A program made the translations under genes and the position numbers. Shown one piece after another: positions 14,080 to 18,669 of a stretch of 18,669 nt of DNA. Below the pieces are notes generated by a model that saw only the letters and a program-made list of their open reading frames with translations, ran no database searches and was not told the origin of the DNA. Every line of letters begins with the position of its first letter. Positions within the stretch are counted from its first letter, which is position 1. Origin of the DNA: an uncultured Bacilli bacterium (GTDB lineage: Bacteria; Bacillota_I; Bacilli_A; RF39; UBA660); the NCBI GenBank assembly GCA_944372275.1, contig CALVYO010000014.1, positions 1-18,669 on the forward strand, written 5' to 3'.

Positions 14080-15846
14080 ATGTTGGGTAATATTATAGGG
14101 ATAGTTGAAAATGAAGTTTTATTAAAACTAGCAATCGATATTAATAAATTTGAAAATTTGATTAATGTCCATGTAATTATGGAAGATAATAATAGGAAAT
14201 TAGTAGGGGAGATTATTGATATCGAAAATAATGTTGCTCATATTAATTTGCTAGGTGAAATAATTGATAATAAATTTGTGTTTGGTGTTATTGTAAAGCC
14301 TTCTTTTAGTTCAGTGGTTAAATTAATATCAAAAGAAAAAATTCCAATGATAATCGGTGTTGAAAATTATAGAGAAAATATTGATATTTATTTAGGTACT
14401 AGTCCTGTTTATCAAGGGGTTAAAATAGGGGCTAATATTAACCAATTTTTTAGTAATCATTTTGCGATACTAGGTTCAACTGGATCTGGTAAATCTTGTG
14501 GTGTGGCAAGAATTATTCAAAATGTATTTGATAAACAAAGATATATTCCATATCGTGCTAGTTTATTTATATTTGATGCTTATGGTGAATATCATAATGC
14601 TTTTAAAAATATAGTTAGCAATGAGATTTCATTTAAAGCGTATACAACTAATACACATTTTAGTGAAACAGAAATTTTAAGAATACCAACTTGGCTATTA
14701 GGAGTTGATGATTTAGCCTTATTATTAAATGCTACATCTTCTTCACAATTGCCTATAATTGAGAAAGCCTTAAAATTAGTTAATATATTTGCTAGAAATG
14801 GAGCGGATGTTGTTAAACATCAAAATGATATTATAGCTAGATCTTTATTAGATATTTTAGCGAGCGGAAACCCACCCGCTCAAATTAGAGATCAAATTTT
14901 TTCTATTTTGTCATTTTATAATACGCCAGAATTAAATTTGGAAACTCCTATATTTCAACCGGGATATACTAGGCCATTAAAACAATGTTTATTGATTGAT
15001 GCTTCTGGTAAAATAAGAGAAATGGAATTGTTGACAACTTTTATAGAAAAATTTGTGCAAAATGATTTAGAGTTAAAATTACCTGAAGGTGATTTTATGT
15101 ATGGGCTAGAAGATTTAGAAAAAGCTTTTGAATTTGCTTTAATTAGTGAAGGTATTCTTAATAGTGAAAAAGTGTATAATGAATCTAATGTTTTAAAAGT
15201 TAGATTACATTCGTTAGTGAATAGTGATTATAAAAAATATTTTGAATATGATAAATTTGTTACTAAAGAACAGTATATTAAGGAATTATTAACTGCTCCT
15301 AATGGTAGAAAAGCTCAAATAATTAATTTTAATATAAATTATGTTGATGATAGATTTGCTAAAACATTAACTAAAATATATTCAAAATTATTGTTTGATT
15401 ATGCCAAAGCAATGGATAGAAGAGCAACTTTACCATTTCATATAATATTAGAAGAAGCACATAGATATGTTCAAAATGATATTGATGTTGAATTATTAGG
15501 GTATAACATTTTTGAAAGAATTACTAAAGAGGGTAGAAAATATGGTGTTTTATTAGGATTAATATCACAAAGACCTAGTGAATTATCTGAAACGTCATTA
15601 TCACAATGTAATAATTTTTTAATATTTAAAATGTTACATCCAACAGATGTTGAATATATAAGAAAAATGGTTCCGAATATAACTAATGAAATAATAAAAA
15701 GATTAAGAATTTTACAACCAGGTAATTGTATTGCTTTTGGTTCAGCATTTAAAGTACCAGTAATGATTAAATTAGATATGCCAAATCCAGCACCTGCTAG
15801 TAACAGTTGTGACATTAGTGGTGTATGGTTTGTTGAAAAAAAATAA
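14080..15846 (+). CDS. herA: HerA-type (DUF87) hexameric ATPase
   Basis: A 588-aa FtsK/HerA-superfamily ATPase. The N-terminal ~110 residues are beta-rich, as in the HAS-barrel. Walker A is G132-STGSGK-S139, Walker B region one is LFIFDAYGEY with D166, the second acidic motif is IILEEAHR (455-462, E458/E459), and an arginine-finger-like SQRPSE has R498. Known HerA proteins form hexameric rings that translocate DNA with the nuclease NurA in end resection. Bacterial ones also pair with SIR2, DUF4297 or other nucleases in phage defence. No such partner is adjacent: the neighbours are a small membrane protein upstream (divergent) and an Rpn-C-like small protein downstream (convergent). A stand-alone role, or a partner elsewhere in the genome, are both possible. 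The symbol is by family only. Confidence 0.9.
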   Translation: MLGNIIGIVENEVLLKLAIDINKFENLINVHVIMEDNNRKLVGEIIDIENNVAHINLLGEIIDNKFVFGVIVKPSFSSVVKLISKEKIPMIIGVENYRENIDIYLGTSPVYQGVKIGANINQFFSNHFAILGSTGSGKSCGVARIIQNVFDKQRYIPYRASLFIFDAYGEYHNAFKNIVSNEISFKAYTTNTHFSETEILRIPTWLLGVDDLALLLNATSSSQLPIIEKALKLVNIFARNGADVVKHQNDIIARSLLDILASGNPPAQIRDQIFSILSFYNTPELNLETPIFQPGYTRPLKQCLLIDASGKIREMELLTTFIEKFVQNDLELKLPEGDFMYGLEDLEKAFEFALISEGILNSEKVYNESNVLKVRLHSLVNSDYKKYFEYDKFVTKEQYIKELLTAPNGRKAQIINFNINYVDDRFAKTLTKIYSKLLFDYAKAMDRRATLPFHIILEEAHRYVQNDIDVELLGYNIFERITKEGRKYGVLLGLISQRPSELSETSLSQCNNFLIFKMLHPTDVEYIRKMVPNITNEIIKRLRILQPGNCIAFGSAFKVPVMIKLDMPNPAPASNSCDISGVWFVEKK

Positions 15847-15847
15847 T

Positions 15848-15871
15848 AAAAGACCCTGATATGGTCTTTTT
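15848..15871. terminator. Bidirectional terminator after the HerA-type gene
   Basis: AAAAGACC (15848-15855) pairs with GGTCTTTT (15863-15870) around CTGATAT, with one more T at 15871. It starts one base after the HerA stop, and the stop of the minus-strand gene (15870-15872) overlaps its distal edge. Confidence 0.78.
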
Positions 15872-16076
15872 AGTTTAAGTAATTTTTAATTTCTGATTCA
15901 CTTAAGTTTAGTATTTTGGAAATAGTTTCTGTATCAAATTGTAATTTAGTCATATTATTGGTAACTCTTAATATAATTTCTTCTTTGCCCATATTAATTC
16001 CTTGTTCATAATAATATAATAACTCTTTAATTTGATCTTCGGTCAAATTTTTCTTTTTTTCAATAAATTTTTCCAT
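15870..16076 (-). CDS. Small protein like the C-terminal part of Rpn nucleases
   Basis: A 68-aa protein. The order is an acidic/lysine-rich helix, YYEQGINMGKEEIILRVTN, then FDTETISKILNLSESEIKNY. This resembles the C-terminal tail of Rpn-family (PD-(D/E)XK 'recombination-promoting nuclease/putative transposase') proteins: a G-x-x-x-G-K/E helix, then a small helical LIS-x-I-T-G-L-S-x-E-E-I module. The nuclease domain is absent, both in this ORF and in the A/T-rich DNA upstream. It has a strong SD AAGGAGGG 5 bases before the ATG and its own promoter, so it looks like a deliberate stand-alone gene and not a debris end. In E. coli, internally started C-terminal Rpn fragments act as antitoxins of the full nuclease; a similar role here is inference. 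Confidence 0.62.
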   Translation of the reverse strand: MEKFIEKKKNLTEDQIKELLYYYEQGINMGKEEIILRVTNNMTKLQFDTETISKILNLSESEIKNYLN

Positions 16077-16096
16077 ATAATCCCTCCTTAAAAATA

Positions 16097-16124
16097 ATTA
16101 TACTGATAATGAAAAAAAATGCAA
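16097..16124 (-). promoter_or_regulatory. Promoter of the Rpn-C-like gene
   Basis: On the minus strand TTGCAT (16124-16119), a 16-base spacer and TATAAT (16102-16097). The predicted start is near 16090, next to the SD AAGGAGGG (16089-16082), so again the leader is very short. Confidence 0.58.
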
Positions 16125-16128
16125 ACGA

Positions 16129-16241
16129 CTAATTTTAAAAATTAGACTAAATATTTTAATTAATTTTTAAAATCTATTTAATTAAATTTTAAAATTAAGT
16201 TAATAATTTTGATTAAACTATATACTAATTTTTAAAATTAT
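16129..16241. repeat. Four AATTTT(T)AAAA boxes in nearly GC-free DNA
   Basis: AATTTT(T)AAAA occurs at 16131-16140, 16162-16172, 16185-16194 and 16227-16237. The first (CTAATTTTAAAAATTAG, 16129-16145) is a near-perfect palindrome, and the last overlaps the 3' end of the radical SAM gene, including its stop. Any of them could fold weakly, and no G/C-containing terminator is seen for the radical SAM transcript. They may simply reflect base composition. Confidence 0.4.
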
Positions 16242-17157
16242 ATAATTTATCACTTTGTGTAATATTTTTTTCTTTCATATAATTATCAAGTTCATTAAAT
16301 AAAGTAAATCTTTTATTTAACCATTTTGGTTCGATTAATTCGTCTAATTTTGGACCAGAAAATATTCTATGAATAACGATTTCAGGTCTTAAATATTCTA
16401 ATTGCTTACAGACAATATCAATATATTCTTTTTCAGTTAAAATTTTAAATGGTTTTTCTATATATATTTGTTCTAGTTTTGTATTTTTAAGGATACACAA
16501 CATATGAAATTTAATTCCTTGAATATCCAATTTATTTAAAAATTTAACTGTTTCTAACATCATTTTTTCAGTTTCATAAGGTAGTCCATTGATAATGTGA
16601 ACTACAACATTGATATTCCTAGCCCTTAATTTATTAACTGTTTCAACAAAACAAGCTAAATTATGTCCTCTATTTATTAGTTCTGCTGTTTTTTGATGTA
16701 TAGTTTGTAAACCTAATTCAATTGTTAAAAAGGTTTTGTTATTTAATTCACTTAAATATTCTAAACAATCATCTGATATGCAATCTGGTCTAGTCGCTAT
16801 TGATAAACCGACTACATTTTCTAATTTTAAAATAGTTTCATATTTTTCTTTTAAAATAGAAATAGGAGCATAAGTATTTGTCCTTGCTTGAAAGTATCCT
16901 ATGTATTTGCCATTTGGCCATTTTTTATGCATTAATTTTTTAACTTTATTAAACTGTGTTATTAAATCATCATTTACATTGCCTGCATATTCACCACTAC
17001 CTAGACTATTACAATAGATGCAACCACCACTTTTTAAATGAGGACAAGAAAAATTAGCATTTAAACTTATTTTAATAATCTTAGTTTTAAATATATTTTT
17101 ATAATAATAGTCTAAGGTATGATATCTTTTGTTTGTATTTGAATATTTAAAAATCAT
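16225..17157 (-). CDS. mnmL: YtqA/YhcC-type radical SAM protein (probable MnmL)
   Basis: A 310-aa radical SAM enzyme of the TIGR01212 family. The cluster ligands are C38-x7-C46-x2-C49 in CPHLKSGGCIYC, the spacing typical of this family rather than C-x3-C-x2-C. Further family marks are GYFQARTNTYAP, SIATRPDC, TIELGLQT, RGHN and HIINGLPYET. B. subtilis YtqA was renamed MnmL after being linked to wobble-uridine modification, converting the cmnm5 to the nm5 form in tRNA; I infer the same role by family. In Bacilli it commonly sits beside the methylase gene mnmM (ytqB), which is not in this window. Start 17157 (MIFKYSNTNK) is preferred to ATG 17169 because GGTGAT is 3 bases upstream and 17169 lies between the -10 and that SD. 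Confidence 0.9.
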   Translation of the reverse strand: MIFKYSNTNKRYHTLDYYYKNIFKTKIIKISLNANFSCPHLKSGGCIYCNSLGSGEYAGNVNDDLITQFNKVKKLMHKKWPNGKYIGYFQARTNTYAPISILKEKYETILKLENVVGLSIATRPDCISDDCLEYLSELNNKTFLTIELGLQTIHQKTAELINRGHNLACFVETVNKLRARNINVVVHIINGLPYETEKMMLETVKFLNKLDIQGIKFHMLCILKNTKLEQIYIEKPFKILTEKEYIDIVCKQLEYLRPEIVIHRIFSGPKLDELIEPKWLNKRFTLFNELDNYMKEKNITQSDKLYNFKN

Positions 17158-17160
17158 ATA

Positions 17161-17202
17161 ATCACCCATCTAATTATATCATTTTTGTAAAAATATTGTG
17201 AA
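17161..17202 (-). promoter_or_regulatory. Promoter and SD of the radical SAM gene
   Basis: Minus strand: TTCACA (17202-17197), an 18-base spacer, TATAAT (17178-17173), six bases, then the SD GGTGAT (17166-17161) and ATG at 17157. Its -35 lies about 16 bases from the -35 of the divergent transporter promoter. Confidence 0.65.
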
Positions 17203-17217
17203 ATTTTGGTATTTTTC

Positions 17218-17257
17218 TTGTAATAATTGTTTTTTTTTATTATAATTATCTTGGAGG
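17218..17257 (+). promoter_or_regulatory. Promoter and SD of the YfcC-type transporter gene
   Basis: TTGTAA (17218-17223), a 17-base spacer that includes a nine-T run, TATAAT (17241-17246), six bases, then the SD GGAGG (17253-17257) and ATG 17266. The predicted mRNA starts at the SD. Confidence 0.7.
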
Positions 17258-17265
17258 TAAGAAAA

Positions 17266-18669
17266 ATGAAAAAATATAATTTATTAAAAGTAATAGGGAT
17301 AACATTTTTAATTGTATTTTTAATTAGCTGGGTAATACCTGCAGGTGGATATTCTAGTGGTGTTTTCACTTCAACAGATGCAACAGCGCCATTAGGAATT
17401 TATGATTTGTTTAGATTGCCATTTATTTCTATAGCAACATTTATTCAATATGTATTATTGTTTTTAGCAATTGGTGGATTTTATGGTGTTTTAAACAAAA
17501 CTGGTGTTTATACTAAAATAGTTGAAGGAATAGTAAAAAAATATAAGAATGATAATAAAAAATTTTTAATTATTACTATAATCATTTTTGCATTATTGTC
17601 TTCAGTTATAGGTACATTTAATGTAATATTAATTTTAGTTCCTTTTTTCATAACAATTCTTATGAAATTAGGTTATAGCAAAATCAATGCATTAGCCGCT
17701 ACAATAGGAGCAATATTAGTAGGACAAATTGGTACGACAATTGGTTTTGGTACATGGGGATATTTAAAAATTGTATTTAGTCAAAGCGAAGCGTCATTAA
17801 CAATGACTAGTTTAATTTTGATAAGAATAATTTTATTAATTATTGTTACAGCTTTATTTATAATTATGGTCAATAAAAAAAGTCAATTTAAAGATAATAG
17901 TTTTGATTCAAAAAACAAAAAATTTAAAGATAAGGTAGAAGAAGAGAAAATTGATATTCCATTATATAAAGATTTAAGAAACGATAGAGGTTCTTTACCA
18001 TTAATAATTATTGTTACTATCATGATGATCTTATTATTCTTTGGAGTATATAATTTATCTTATACTTTTGGTATAACATTCCTAGAAGATTTTCATGAAT
18101 CTTTAATGAGTGCGAAAATAGGAAGTTATCAAATATTCTCTAATTTATTAGGTGGTACCTCAGCCTTAGGTATATGGGGAAATTATGATATTATTACAAT
18201 ATTAGTTATATCATCTTTAGTAATTGCTTGGATATATAGCATCAAATTAGGAGAAGCAGTTGATGGATTTGCTAAAGGAATGAAAGAAATGATTGCTCCT
18301 GCTACATATGCTGCTTTAGCATGTTTAGTATTTACTGCAATATTGAACATGGAAGGCGCTGATTTCGTAAATACAATTGTTAATCAATTTGTAGGAGAAA
18401 ATTTTTCTGTTGCTGGAACATCAATTTCTGCTTTAGTTTCAAGTTTCTTCTATAATGATTTTTATTCTTTAGTTGCAACTATGTCTAGTCCATTTATTAA
18501 CTATGATGCAAATGTTATTCCGATTGTTTGTTTAATATTCCAAACTATGTATGGTTTAGTAATGTTAATTGCTCCAACGAGTATATTCTTATTAGCAGGA
18601 TTATCATATTTACAAATACCATATAAAGAATGGGTAAAATATATTTATAAATATGTATTAGTCATTTTT
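17266..18669 (+). CDS. YfcC/DcuC-family membrane transporter, 3' end cut by the window
   Basis: Open for 468 codons to the last base with no stop, so the C-terminus is missing, probably by few residues since relatives are about 470-510 aa. A polytopic membrane protein with roughly 12 hydrophobic helices. The start MKKYNLLKVIGITFLIVFLI is followed by SWVIPAGGYSSGVF and APLGIYDLFRLP, the typical N-terminus of YfcC (DcuC-superfamily) proteins. Other conserved stretches are SVIGTFNVILILVPFF, GQIGTTIGFGTWG and, near the end, LIAPTSIFLLAGLSYLQIPY. Residues ~207-240 are a charged cytoplasmic loop. The superfamily moves C4-dicarboxylates or exchanges amino acids such as arginine and ornithine; the substrate here is not readable. 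No catabolic gene is adjacent to help. Confidence 0.87.
   Translation, partial: MKKYNLLKVIGITFLIVFLISWVIPAGGYSSGVFTSTDATAPLGIYDLFRLPFISIATFIQYVLLFLAIGGFYGVLNKTGVYTKIVEGIVKKYKNDNKKFLIITIIIFALLSSVIGTFNVILILVPFFITILMKLGYSKINALAATIGAILVGQIGTTIGFGTWGYLKIVFSQSEASLTMTSLILIRIILLIIVTALFIIMVNKKSQFKDNSFDSKNKKFKDKVEEEKIDIPLYKDLRNDRGSLPLIIIVTIMMILLFFGVYNLSYTFGITFLEDFHESLMSAKIGSYQIFSNLLGGTSALGIWGNYDIITILVISSLVIAWIYSIKLGEAVDGFAKGMKEMIAPATYAALACLVFTAILNMEGADFVNTIVNQFVGENFSVAGTSISALVSSFFYNDFYSLVATMSSPFINYDANVIPIVCLIFQTMYGLVMLIAPTSIFLLAGLSYLQIPYKEWVKYIYKYVLVIF

Noticed and set aside
15471..15815. 114-aa minus-strand ORF inside the HerA-type gene
   Set aside because: It is antisense to the conserved ATPase C-terminus, with no SD and no family resemblance.
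14080..16076. Complete HerA-based phage defence operon
   Set aside because: No NurA, SIR2, DUF4297 or other effector gene is next to it; the neighbours are in opposite orientation with their own signals.
16077..16224. Missing N-terminal nuclease domain of the Rpn-like gene
   Set aside because: The upstream DNA on that strand is nearly pure A/T with stops in all frames and shows no PD-(D/E)XK motif, so simple local truncation is not supported.

Overview
The window is very AT-rich (roughly a quarter or less G+C by eye), with AAA/AAT/TTA-dominated codon use, strong Shine-Dalgarno (SD) sites, short intergenic gaps and A/T-rich hairpin terminators. This fits a low-GC Bacillota, such as a gut-type Bacilli/Mollicutes-related or clostridial lineage. 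I cannot assign a genus. The standard code fits: TGA ends the metallo-hydrolase and the response regulator (where it forms an ATGA overlap with the next gene), and Trp is TGG throughout. No tRNA, rRNA, CRISPR array or transposase was seen.

Layout. (1) 1-4030, the accessory-looking part: a DUF1835/DUF3658 protein; an unrecognised 297-aa protein with its own promoter, flanked by two almost identical terminator hairpins; and, on the minus strand, a broken gene encoding a MATE multidrug transporter fused to a C-terminal cytidylate-kinase-like domain, with one frameshift and one nonsense codon. (2) 4000-6875: three 11-bp-spaced TGACCGAA repeats abut the promoter of an operon of AlbA_2/HATPase_c_4/winged-helix regulator, RNase HII and a DHH phosphoesterase. 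(3) 6865-9176: a palindrome and promoter lead an operon of AAA_14/DUF4143 ATPase, GNAT acetyltransferase and MBL-fold hydrolase, closed by a strong terminator. (4) 9183-11675: a UvrD/Rep-type helicase with a nuclease-like insert and C-terminal zinc ribbons. (5) 11725-13734: a leader of tiny SD-preceded ORFs, then an OmpR-type response regulator and its sensor kinase, convergent with a small two-helix membrane protein. (6) 14080-16076: a HerA-type ATPase with no nuclease partner in view, convergent with a 68-aa protein resembling the isolated C-terminal part of Rpn-family nucleases. (7) 16225-18669: a YtqA/MnmL-type radical SAM protein, divergent from a YfcC/DcuC-type transporter that runs off the window.

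A recurring theme is compact gene starts. At several operon heads the SD (often GGTGAT) lies only 6-8 nt after the -10 box, so the predicted mRNA begins essentially at the SD. This pattern was used to choose starts at 6933, 9228, 11834 and 17157. No complete known defence system is visible. The points most worth a second look are the MATE-kinase fusion, the phased TGACCGAA repeats, the stand-alone Rpn-C-like protein, the mini-ORF leader and the compact start module.
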